33,408 nt of DNA. Origin: Methylococcaceae bacterium UBA659. Its GTDB lineage: Bacteria > Pseudomonadota > Gammaproteobacteria > Methylococcales > Methylomonadaceae. The notes below the pieces were generated by a model, which had not been told where the DNA came from, did no database searches, and saw only the letters and a list, made by a program, of their open reading frames with translations. Positions 1 to 7,693 of this stretch are shown here, in pieces. Position 1 is the first letter of the stretch, and the number at the start of each line of letters is the position of its first letter. The position numbers and the translations under genes are program-made. Location of the stretch: the NCBI GenBank assembly GCA_002299495.1, contig DBNZ01000001.1, forward strand, positions 11,219 through 44,626, in the 5' to 3' direction.

Positions 1-72
1 GCGCAAACATCGGGTAATTTCTGGGCTGAAGACCCTGGCTGTTATTTGACCGATCAGGAAATCGGCGTTTAG
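1..72 (+). CDS. possible 3' end of a gene cut by the left edge
   Basis: Frame 1 is open from the first base to a TAG at 70-72 and encodes 23 residues containing NFWAEDPGCYLTDQEIGV. The composition (W, C, acidic residues, little bias) looks like real protein, but the piece is too short to assign to a family. If real, the gene converges on pgl and the two share the 180-base gap that follows. A chance open frame of this length is quite possible. Confidence 0.25.
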   Translation, partial: AQTSGNFWAEDPGCYLTDQEIGV

Positions 73-148
73 CGGCATCAATGATAGGGGCAATAAAAAT
101 CATCAAAATTGAGCGCGGCTATTTGATGAGTTTTTATCGCCGTAATGA

Positions 149-190
149 CAAAAACCCAACAAGCCAGTCAAAGCGACGCGCCGCCTGTTG
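149..190 (-). terminator. candidate Rho-independent terminator after pgl
   Basis: Read on the minus strand, an 8-bp stem (CAACAGGC with GCTTGTTG, one G-U pair; plus-strand arms 157-164 and 183-190) encloses an 18-base loop and is followed by GGTTTTTG. It lies about 65 bases past the pgl stop and would end the recC-gnd-zwf-pgl transcript. The loop is larger than usual, so this is only a candidate. Confidence 0.35.
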
Positions 191-253
191 CATGAGGCAA
201 AATTGCTTACGGCAGTACATAATCTGCGGCTTAGCGTTTGCCTGACTGTTTGG

Positions 254-934
254 TCACTCTGTAAAAGCCGCTGCATCTAGGTAAATATCGGCAACTGGCG
301 GCATGATAGTTGCGACGGGCAATTTAACGCCTGACCGCCAGGCTGTTACGGCTTCCTGTTTATTGCTGCCGGTGACTAAAAAAATCAATTCATGGGTTTG
401 GCCCAACGCTTTAGCGCTGACCGACACCCGCTCCGGGGGGGGTTTCGGCGAATCGTGGACGGCGTGTGTGAGTTCGTCTTCATGGTGGATATGGCCTGGA
501 AATAAACTGGCGGTATGGCCATCTTCCCCCATTCCTAGCAACACCATGTCAAACGGCAGGGCTGGTTCGACAATTCCCCTATAAGCTACTGCGCCCTGCT
601 CCGGCCCTAACTCTGCTGGAATAGGAAAAATTTGGTTAGCGGGTATGCTGACGGCCTGCAAAAAGGCTTGGTTGGCCAGCCAGTTGTTGCGGTCGGGGTG
701 GTCCACCGGCAAACAACGTTCGTCACCATAATAAATAAACCAAGCGTCCCAGTCCGCAACGCTTGCGGCCAACAGCCGGTAGACTTTTTCTGGCGTGGTG
801 CCGCCGGCCAGAACCAGTTTAAATCGTCCCCGTGCGGCGATGGCCTGTTGGGCGGCGGCCAGAATTCTTTTACAAACGGCTTCGGCGACTTGGTCGCCGG
901 TCTCAAAGCGGTGCCATTGGCTGTTTTGTGGCAT
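254..934 (-). CDS. pgl: 6-phosphogluconolactonase
   Basis: Hydrolyses 6-phosphogluconolactone to 6-phosphogluconate in the cytosol, the second step of the oxidative pentose phosphate pathway. The 226-residue length fits the bacterial Pgl (DevB-type) family. Visible family motifs are LAGGTTPEKVYRLL (about residues 42-55), the YYGDERCLP segment, and GMGEDGHTASLFPG with the catalytic-region histidine. The ATG directly abuts the zwf TAA, and a GGAG lies 9 bases upstream inside the end of zwf, so translation is probably coupled. A run of eight C residues on the coding strand (435-442) encodes the KPPPER stretch; an indel there would break the gene. Identification is secure. Confidence 0.96.
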   Translation of the reverse strand: MPQNSQWHRFETGDQVAEAVCKRILAAAQQAIAARGRFKLVLAGGTTPEKVYRLLAASVADWDAWFIYYGDERCLPVDHPDRNNWLANQAFLQAVSIPANQIFPIPAELGPEQGAVAYRGIVEPALPFDMVLLGMGEDGHTASLFPGHIHHEDELTHAVHDSPKPPPERVSVSAKALGQTHELIFLVTGSNKQEAVTAWRSGVKLPVATIMPPVADIYLDAAAFTE

Positions 935-2419
935 TTACTTACACTCCGGAGTTAAGGAACTGCGCCAGGTTTGGCTTTCTTTATCGAATAACCGGTTGTC
1001 TTCCGGACCCCATGATCCGGCCGGATAAATGGCGATGTAATCGCGTTCAATCGCCCAGGTTTGCAGGATGGGATCAATAATCCGCCAAGCGTATTCCACT
1101 TCGTCAAAACGCAAAAATAACGATCGATCGCCTTTCAAGACATCCAGCAACAGGTCTTCGTAGGCGTCGATGTTCTTTTCGTTCTGGTTGCGGAAACTGG
1201 CGTCCAAGCTGCTGGTGCGGGTACGCATTTCCAGGCCGGGTTCTTTGACGGTCATTTCCACGCGGATGCACTCATCCGGTTGGATTCCCAGCAACACCCA
1301 ATTTTGGGTCATGCAATGGACTTGAGTGTCGCGAAAAAACTGCAACGGCGGATGCCGGAAACAAATTGAAATGCTCGATTGCGCCTTTGCCATCCGTTTG
1401 CCCGTGCGCAAATAAAACGGTACGCCACGCCAACGCCAGTTGTCGATATACAGCTTCATCGAGGCATAGGTCTCGGTCGTGCTGTTCGTAGGGATGTAAG
1501 CTTCTTCCAGATAGCCTACCACCCGTTCGCCATTGACCTGGCCTTTGCCATATTGGCCGCGGAAAGCATGGGCATGCACCGCTTCTTTGGGGATGGGGCG
1601 GATGGATTTTAAAACCTTGACTTTTTCATCGCGTAACGATTCCGCTGCCATTGATACCGGCGGCTCCATCGCGACTAATGTGAGCATTTGCAACAAATGG
1701 CTTTGCAACATGTCGCGCATGGCGCCGGCGCTGTTGTAGTAATCGCCCCGGGTGTCAATGCCTATGCTTTCGGAATGGGTGATCTGGACGTGGTCGATAT
1801 AATTGCGGTTCCATAACGGTTCCAACATGACATTGGCAAAACGGAACACCAGCACGTTTTGCACCATACCCTTGCCCAAGTAATGGTCGATGCGGTAAAT
1901 CTGTTCCTCGGTCAGATAGTGGCTGATGCGTTTTTGCAAGGCTTGGGCGCTGTCCAAATCATAACCGAACGGTTTTTCGATAATTACCCGCCGCCAGCCG
2001 TATTCTTCGCTAAGCAATTCGTTTTCGCTTAAGTTGCTGATGACCGTGCCAAAATCCGCTGGGCTAATGGACAGGTAAAAGGCCATGTTGCGGGAAAACT
2101 GCTCGGTTTTTTCGAGGGTGGCGGCCAGTGCGCTGTAGCATTCGGCTTGGCTTAGGTCGCCTTGATGGTAATGGAGGCGGTCACAAAAACGCAGGTACAC
2201 GGTTTCGTCAAAATCATCATTGGCCTTGGCCACTACCATGTCGCGGACTTCCGAGCGCCATTTTTGTTGGTCCCAAGGCCTGCGGCCTATGGCCAGGATG
2301 CGGGTGCCTTCAGGCAATTTTCCGGCCACGTCCAGATGGTACAAGGCCGGCATGAGCTTGATACGGGACAGGTTCCCGGTGGCCCCGAAGATAACATAGG
2401 TGCAGGGTTCTGCTTGCAT
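935..2419 (-). CDS. zwf: glucose-6-phosphate 1-dehydrogenase
   Basis: Oxidises glucose 6-phosphate to 6-phosphogluconolactone with NAD(P)+. At 494 residues it is a normal bacterial Zwf. The N-terminal dinucleotide-binding fingerprint GATGNLSRIKLMPAL (from about residue 12) has N where most homologues have D. EKPFG is at about 148-152, the active-site signature RIDHYLGK at about 176-183, and the presumed catalytic base is H241 in GAMRDMLQSHLLQ. It sits between gnd (51-base gap) and pgl (no gap), so the three oxidative pentose phosphate enzymes form one unit. In ribulose monophosphate methylotrophs the same enzymes run the cyclic dissimilatory oxidation of formaldehyde-derived hexose phosphate; applying that here is inference. 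Coenzyme preference cannot be read with confidence. Confidence 0.97.
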   Translation of the reverse strand: MQAEPCTYVIFGATGNLSRIKLMPALYHLDVAGKLPEGTRILAIGRRPWDQQKWRSEVRDMVVAKANDDFDETVYLRFCDRLHYHQGDLSQAECYSALAATLEKTEQFSRNMAFYLSISPADFGTVISNLSENELLSEEYGWRRVIIEKPFGYDLDSAQALQKRISHYLTEEQIYRIDHYLGKGMVQNVLVFRFANVMLEPLWNRNYIDHVQITHSESIGIDTRGDYYNSAGAMRDMLQSHLLQMLTLVAMEPPVSMAAESLRDEKVKVLKSIRPIPKEAVHAHAFRGQYGKGQVNGERVVGYLEEAYIPTNSTTETYASMKLYIDNWRWRGVPFYLRTGKRMAKAQSSISICFRHPPLQFFRDTQVHCMTQNWVLLGIQPDECIRVEMTVKEPGLEMRTRTSSLDASFRNQNEKNIDAYEDLLLDVLKGDRSLFLRFDEVEYAWRIIDPILQTWAIERDYIAIYPAGSWGPEDNRLFDKESQTWRSSLTPECK

Positions 2420-2470
2420 AAGATTGGCTGGTGGTATTGATCAACACACAGGACCTATGGCCCCGCCCTT

Positions 2471-3919
2471 TTAAACGCTATAGGTGGAAGAGGCGGTTTT
2501 GCCGCCATGTCCAGTCCAGTCGGTATGGAAGAATTGGCCTCTAGGTTGGTCTACCCGTTCGTAACTATGGGCGCCAAAATAATCGCGTTGCGCTTGCAAC
2601 AAGTTGGCGGGTAAACGGGCGCAGCGGTAACCGTCGTAATAGGCCAATGCCGAGGAAAAGGCCGGGGTTGGAATGCCTAACTCAATGCCCATCATGACGG
2701 CCTTGCGCCAACCGGCATCGGCCTGGTGGATGGCGTTGACAAAAAAGTCCGCTAACAACAAGTTTTCAAGCCCAGGGTCTTGGTCATAAGCGTGTTTGAT
2801 GTCATTTAAAAATTGGCTGCGGATGATGCAGCCGCCACGCCACATCAGGGCGATCTCGCCGTAATTCAAGGCAAACCCGTATTCGCAGGATGCTTCCCGC
2901 ATCAGCCTAAAACCTTGGGCATAAGAAATGATTTTTGCCGCGTACAAGGCGTCGCCGATGGCTGCGACCATGGCTTGTTTGTCACCTGTGAAAGCCGTGC
3001 CAGGCCGGGTCGGCAGCGTGTTTGCCGCAGTCAGGCGCTCCTCTTTTTGCGCCGACAGGCAGCGGGCAAACACCGATTCGCCAATCAAGGTTAACGGGAT
3101 GCCTAAATCCAATGCGTTGATGCCAGTCCATTTGCCGGTACCTTTTTGGCCGGCGGTATCCAGGATTTTTTCAACCAACGGTTGGCCGTCTGTGTCTTTA
3201 AAGGCAAAGATGTCGGCGGTGATTTCTATCAAATAGGAGCTTAAGCGGCTTTGGTTCCAACCGCTGAAAATGCCGTGCAGTTCATCTGCGGTCAGCCCCA
3301 AACCTTCCGACAACAGGTGATAGGCTTCGCAAATCAACTGCATATCGCCGTATTCAATGCCGTTATGCACCATTTTTACATAGTGCCCCGCCCCATTTTC
3401 CCCCACCCATTCGCAACAAGGCTGGCCGTCGACCTGGGCGCTGATGGCCTGAAATATCTCTTTCACGGTTGGCCATGCCTCGGGGTTGCCGCCAGGCATC
3501 ATCGCAGGCCCATGCCGGGCGCCTTCTTCTCCCCCCGAAACGCCGGCGCCAATAAAATGGATGCCAAGCCCCTTAAGGTATTGGGTGCGGCGGTTCGTGT
3601 CGGTAAACAGGGAATTGCCGCCGTCGATGATAATATCGCTAGGTGCCAACAATGGCGCTAACTTCCCGATGTATTGGTCAACCACTTCACCCGCCTTAAC
3701 CATCAACATCACCACTCTAGGCGAGTCTAAGGCATCGACCAATTCCTCTAGGGTATGGCAGCCGATGATGTGTGTGTTTTCCGCAGGACCCGCCAAGAAT
3801 TCATCGACAGTTTTGATGGTGCGGTTATGCACCGCCACCCGAAAACCGTGGTCATCCATATTCAGGGCCAGATTTTGGCCCATGACCGCCAACCCAATTA
3901 GCCCAATGTTTGCTCTCAT
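2471..3919 (-). CDS. gnd: 6-phosphogluconate dehydrogenase, decarboxylating
   Basis: Converts 6-phosphogluconate to ribulose 5-phosphate and CO2 with reduction of NAD(P)+. The 482 residues match the long, dimeric Gnd form. The N-terminal Rossmann motif is GLIGLAVMGQNLALN, the substrate-binding signature is GVSGGEEGARHGP, the catalytic lysine region is HYVKMVHNGIEYGDMQ, and DTAGQKGTGKW begins the helical C-terminal domain. The C-terminal tail contains FHTDWTGHGG, typical of the family. A good AAGGTGAG ribosome-binding site precedes the ATG. It lies 59 bases downstream of recC and 51 bases upstream of zwf on the same strand, so it may be the first metabolic gene of a mixed operon or have its own promoter in the recC gap. 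Confidence 0.97.
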   Translation of the reverse strand: MRANIGLIGLAVMGQNLALNMDDHGFRVAVHNRTIKTVDEFLAGPAENTHIIGCHTLEELVDALDSPRVVMLMVKAGEVVDQYIGKLAPLLAPSDIIIDGGNSLFTDTNRRTQYLKGLGIHFIGAGVSGGEEGARHGPAMMPGGNPEAWPTVKEIFQAISAQVDGQPCCEWVGENGAGHYVKMVHNGIEYGDMQLICEAYHLLSEGLGLTADELHGIFSGWNQSRLSSYLIEITADIFAFKDTDGQPLVEKILDTAGQKGTGKWTGINALDLGIPLTLIGESVFARCLSAQKEERLTAANTLPTRPGTAFTGDKQAMVAAIGDALYAAKIISYAQGFRLMREASCEYGFALNYGEIALMWRGGCIIRSQFLNDIKHAYDQDPGLENLLLADFFVNAIHQADAGWRKAVMMGIELGIPTPAFSSALAYYDGYRCARLPANLLQAQRDYFGAHSYERVDQPRGQFFHTDWTGHGGKTASSTYSV

Positions 3920-3978
3920 AATTGCTCACCTTCGTTGATGTTTTCCGTTGATACTAACATGTTTCGCCCCAATTTCCG

Positions 3979-6900
3979 TTAACCGGCTGAGCCATGGGTT
4001 GCCTGCCAAATCGGACGCAACAATGTATCGCATTGCCGAGCAAAGTTTTCCCCCAATACCTCCGGCAAACCGACCGGCATTTGCCGACTTTTTTGCCCAT
4101 ACCATTGCCTAAGGGCGGCCTCGTATGGTTTTTCTAAAGCAGCCGCCAAAAATTGGTTCGCTTTCGCCAATGGCGCTGTACCATCACCTTTGGTTTTGAC
4201 ATACGCCAATGCCGCTTCCACGAAAAACGCATCCGGCCTGGTTTGCCCTTGAGCATAAATATCCAACCAAGCCGTCAAATCGCCGAGTGGGCAATGTTCC
4301 GGTTTAAATTCTATGGTCGCATCATTAGCCAGCAGCCATGTTGTTTGGGCTTGAATTTGATTGCCGATTAAGTGATGTAACCAAGCATGGATAAAGTCTT
4401 TGCCTTTAAGCGGGTTGAAACGGTAGAACAGCGCGCCCCGCTGGTGCCAGCCCCCGAGTTTGCCGACCAGTCGGAACCGGCCTAGATTAAGGTCAATGGC
4501 TACCTCAGGCAGTGCCACACCCAAGTTTATCTCGTTAATTAAATTGACGAATGCTTCTATCGAGGGTTGGTTTTTGGCGTATTCCAACTCCCCTAGCGGG
4601 CCTAAAGGCCATTGGCCTTGGGCTTGAAGTTTTTCCAAGGAAAACCGTTGCCCGGCTAACCGCTTGCCAACCCATTGATGCCGGATTTCGTAAGCGTCAA
4701 AAAATTCAGGCTGGAAGGGTTCGCGCTCCTCGGCGATGGCGGCAACGCCCTGAAAGCGCAGGCCTAGTTGGCGTTCGAAAAAATGCCGTTGCGGATTCCG
4801 GTAAAACGCCAATAGATCGCTCAGTTCAATGATAACGCCTGGTTTTTGTTGCGTGCATCCTTGCCACCAAATGGCGGGCAAATCATCCGCTTGCCGTTTC
4901 TGCAATAAGCTTTTGGCAATGGCCAGATTGGCGGTCGAGTAACTGAACAAGGCCTTGCCGCCAGAAAAATTTTTCGGGCTGAAGGCGTGTAGCGGATGGT
5001 AAGTGACGATATTTTCCAGTTGGTAATGGTTTTTCAAGACATCCAGCACTTCGCTGACGACCACGGCAGGAGGGTTTATGTTATTGCCGCTAATGGACTG
5101 ACCCATGTAGGTGATGATCAATCGCCGCCGGGCGGCTAGCAAAATTTCCAAAAATTGGTATCGGTCATCGGCCCGGAGCGAACGGTCGCCGGGGCGGTAG
5201 TGCCGGGTCAATAAATCAAACGTGACAGGCCTGTCTACTCTTGGAAACTCGCCTTCGTTCAACCCCATCAACGCGATTATCTTGAAGGGTATGGAGCGCA
5301 TGGGCAACATGGCGCAGAATGTCAATTGCCCGCGTAAAAAACCATGGCTGGATTTGCGTTCGTCCAGTTTGCCATGCAACCAACTGATGATGACAACCCG
5401 TTCGATGTGCGCCTCGTTAACCCATTTTATCCCGTCAGCATCCGTAGTTCCGGCCAGGTCGTCCGATAATTCCATGAGGATTTCATGAAGACCTAGGCGT
5501 GCGTCCATGTCCACCGCGGAAAATAATTTTTCGGCATATCTTAGTAACCTTTCCGACCATGCTTGCCGTGTACCAGGGGTTTTCAATTCTTCGGCAGACG
5601 CAAACAGCCATTGCATAAAGCCGTCCAACGCGCCTAAAGCCGATGCCGATAGCCCTTCAATGTTTAGGTACGGTAACACGCCATCGACAAAGTCATCGTC
5701 ATTGCCGACCGCATAGCCCATTAACAACCGGTCTAAGCTGGCTTGCCAGGTGTTCCCCTGGCATTCGGGCAACCCTAATTCCCGTTTGTGGGCGGCCGAC
5801 CTGCCCCAACGCCCCCGGGTCTCCTGCAACCAATAATTGATTTGCTCAAGGTCGGTCTCGGACAAGCCAAAGCTGGCAAAAACGGCGGGTTGGCCCAACA
5901 AATCCAGGACTTCGCGCCAGCCGAAACGGCTCTGGCTTAAGTTCAAAAACTGGACAAAAATATCGACGAGCTTATTCTCCAAGCGCAGGCTACGGTCGGC
6001 CATGGCATGCGGGATGTCGTCAAACACGGCGCTGATGAAGGGTTCGTAGACTTGGATATCAGGCGCCATCACCACCATGTCGCGCCATTCTAAGGCCGCA
6101 TCCTCGGCTAAGGCCTGCAACAGCAAATCTTTCAGCACTTCCACTTCCCGCAATGGGGAATGGCAGGCGTGAATACTGATGGAATGGTCATGGGTTAACC
6201 GCCCCGACCCCCATTGATTATTGAGGATATCATCTTGCAAGCGTTGCAAAGTACCGCTGCCTTCGTTAGCTTCAAAACTGTCAAATTCCAGTTCAAATTG
6301 AACCTTATCCAGCAACAAGGCCCGGAACCCTCTGCCCTGCTGGCCTAGGGAAGCCAGCAGCGGATGGCTTTCAGGGTCGGCTTCACTGTTAATGGGTGAG
6401 CGCTTGTCCATAAGGTCAGCCCAAAAAACCTGTGCGGGGTTCAGTAAGAAAAAATGCACTTGGCAATGCCTAGCTAACCCTTGCAGATAGGCTATGAACA
6501 AAGGCGGCATGGTGTTGATGCCAAACACACTGATCCGCTCAGGTAGTCGGCCGCTTAATTCCCCCGTCTCTGCGGTGTTTAATTTGTTGATCACCGCCTG
6601 CCACAATTGCCCGCGATGGGGTTGTCCGGTGGCCTGGGTAATCGCACACCACAAAGTTTTCTGCCAGGTTTCGGTGTCCGTGTCATACAGCAGTTGCCCC
6701 TGTTCCCAGAGGGTCAGCATATCAGGACGCATGATTTGATATTGGTCGAATAATTGCGCCAGTTGTTGCGCCAGTTGATAGCGTTTCAAGGCCGGGTCGC
6801 CGCCTTGCAAGTAATCGCCTAGGAGCTTGAATTCATCGGCATTGCCCAGTTTCCGCAGCAGCCCTTCCAAAAGCCAAGCCAACTTATCCCGCTCGAAGGC

Positions 6901-7149
6901 GGCATCATCTAGGGACAAGCCTATTCGATGGGCCAATGCACTAAAAAACTTATGCGGAAAAAGGAATTGATAATTGCACCAAACCCCCAATTGGCTAGCC
7001 AATTGTTGTGACAACCAACGTTCCATGCCTTGGCTTTGGATCAACAGGACTTCTTGGGCCAAAGGCGAGGCCAATGGGTCTGTGCGGATAATGGCGACCA
7101 AATGGGCGACCAAGTTTTCAGTCTTGTTGGAACTATGCAAGACAAACAT
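3979..7149 (-). CDS. recC: exodeoxyribonuclease V subunit RecC
   Basis: RecC is the Chi-recognition and scaffold subunit of RecBCD, the helicase-nuclease for double-strand break repair and degradation of linear DNA. The 1056-residue length is slightly under the E. coli protein (about 1120). The N-terminus is typical: MFVLHSSNKTENLVAHL, then a LIQSQGMERWLSQQLA segment equivalent to the family's QSPGMAQWL motif, then NYQFLFPHKFF. Further in, GLNEGEFPRVDRP and RADDRYQFLEILLAARRRL match the inactive helicase-like core. No recB or recD follows; the next genes are pentose phosphate enzymes, so the complex is split in this genome. The ATG lies 55 bases from the nearer tRNA-Phe and lacks a clear Shine-Dalgarno; the leader carries eight consecutive C residues on the coding strand. 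Confidence 0.93.
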   Translation of the reverse strand: MFVLHSSNKTENLVAHLVAIIRTDPLASPLAQEVLLIQSQGMERWLSQQLASQLGVWCNYQFLFPHKFFSALAHRIGLSLDDAAFERDKLAWLLEGLLRKLGNADEFKLLGDYLQGGDPALKRYQLAQQLAQLFDQYQIMRPDMLTLWEQGQLLYDTDTETWQKTLWCAITQATGQPHRGQLWQAVINKLNTAETGELSGRLPERISVFGINTMPPLFIAYLQGLARHCQVHFFLLNPAQVFWADLMDKRSPINSEADPESHPLLASLGQQGRGFRALLLDKVQFELEFDSFEANEGSGTLQRLQDDILNNQWGSGRLTHDHSISIHACHSPLREVEVLKDLLLQALAEDAALEWRDMVVMAPDIQVYEPFISAVFDDIPHAMADRSLRLENKLVDIFVQFLNLSQSRFGWREVLDLLGQPAVFASFGLSETDLEQINYWLQETRGRWGRSAAHKRELGLPECQGNTWQASLDRLLMGYAVGNDDDFVDGVLPYLNIEGLSASALGALDGFMQWLFASAEELKTPGTRQAWSERLLRYAEKLFSAVDMDARLGLHEILMELSDDLAGTTDADGIKWVNEAHIERVVIISWLHGKLDERKSSHGFLRGQLTFCAMLPMRSIPFKIIALMGLNEGEFPRVDRPVTFDLLTRHYRPGDRSLRADDRYQFLEILLAARRRLIITYMGQSISGNNINPPAVVVSEVLDVLKNHYQLENIVTYHPLHAFSPKNFSGGKALFSYSTANLAIAKSLLQKRQADDLPAIWWQGCTQQKPGVIIELSDLLAFYRNPQRHFFERQLGLRFQGVAAIAEEREPFQPEFFDAYEIRHQWVGKRLAGQRFSLEKLQAQGQWPLGPLGELEYAKNQPSIEAFVNLINEINLGVALPEVAIDLNLGRFRLVGKLGGWHQRGALFYRFNPLKGKDFIHAWLHHLIGNQIQAQTTWLLANDATIEFKPEHCPLGDLTAWLDIYAQGQTRPDAFFVEAALAYVKTKGDGTAPLAKANQFLAAALEKPYEAALRQWYGQKSRQMPVGLPEVLGENFARQCDTLLRPIWQATHGSAG

Positions 7150-7204
7150 AAAACACTATGGGTTTATTGGCCAGGGAATGGGCCGCGCTTTGGGGGGGGC
7201 CGTT

Positions 7205-7280
<76 letters not shown>

Positions 7281-7342
7281 TTAATTTTTGCAGCCGTACA
7301 ACCTAAAGGAAATCGAGTTACACGGGTTAAAGGATGGGCTGA

Positions 7343-7418
<76 letters not shown>

Positions 7419-7432
7419 GTTTAAAGCCGGTC

Positions 7433-7461
7433 ATTTAATCAATTTATACGTTTTACGTCAA
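7433..7461 (-). promoter_or_regulatory. sigma70-type promoter of the tRNA-Phe pair
   Basis: On the minus strand, TTGACG (7456-7461) is followed after exactly 17 bases by TTAAAT (7433-7438), then a GC-rich GACCGGC discriminator before the tRNA 5' end. GC-rich discriminators are typical of stringently controlled stable-RNA promoters. Spacing, boxes and position all fit. Confidence 0.7.
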
Positions 7462-7480
7462 GTCTTATCTTTGCTTAGCG

Positions 7481-7563
7481 GTAATAACCGCCCTGCCTGT
7501 AGGCTGTTAAGGAGAGAGGGCTTATGCAGCACTTCCTTAAAAGATAAACAGGGCGGTCGTTAC
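7481..7563. repeat. 83-bp nested inverted-repeat element
   Basis: Outer arms 7481-7495 (GTAATAACCGCCCTG) and 7549-7563 (CAGGGCGGTCGTTAC) are inverted with 13 of 15 positions matching. Inside lie a second inverted pair, TTAAGGA (7507-7513) with TCCTTAA (7534-7540), and the short palindrome GCCTGTAGGC (7495-7504). No coding frame spans it. It could be a small dispersed palindromic element, the stem of a structured RNA, or a protein-binding site; the sequence alone does not decide. Confidence 0.5.
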
Positions 7564-7649
7564 GACTGGAGTGGCATTAGCAATGGCCAGCATTCATTCA
7601 AACTCGGGGTTGTGTTAACATCGCAAGGTTTTTGTACTCCATAATTTTA

Positions 7650-7672
7650 TTGACAAATCTAACTTTAGATTT
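7650..7672 (+). promoter_or_regulatory. TTGACA box overlapping a perfect palindrome
   Basis: TTGACA (7650-7655) overlaps by one base the 18-bp perfect inverted repeat AAATCTAACTTTAGATTT (7655-7672; 8-bp arms, 2-bp centre). It lies 22 bases before the first in-frame ATG of the large glycosyltransferase. No good -10 box sits 17 bases from TTGACA, so it may be an operator beside a non-standard promoter, or chance. Confidence 0.4.
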
Positions 7673-7693
7673 CAAACCAGACGGTACCGCCTA

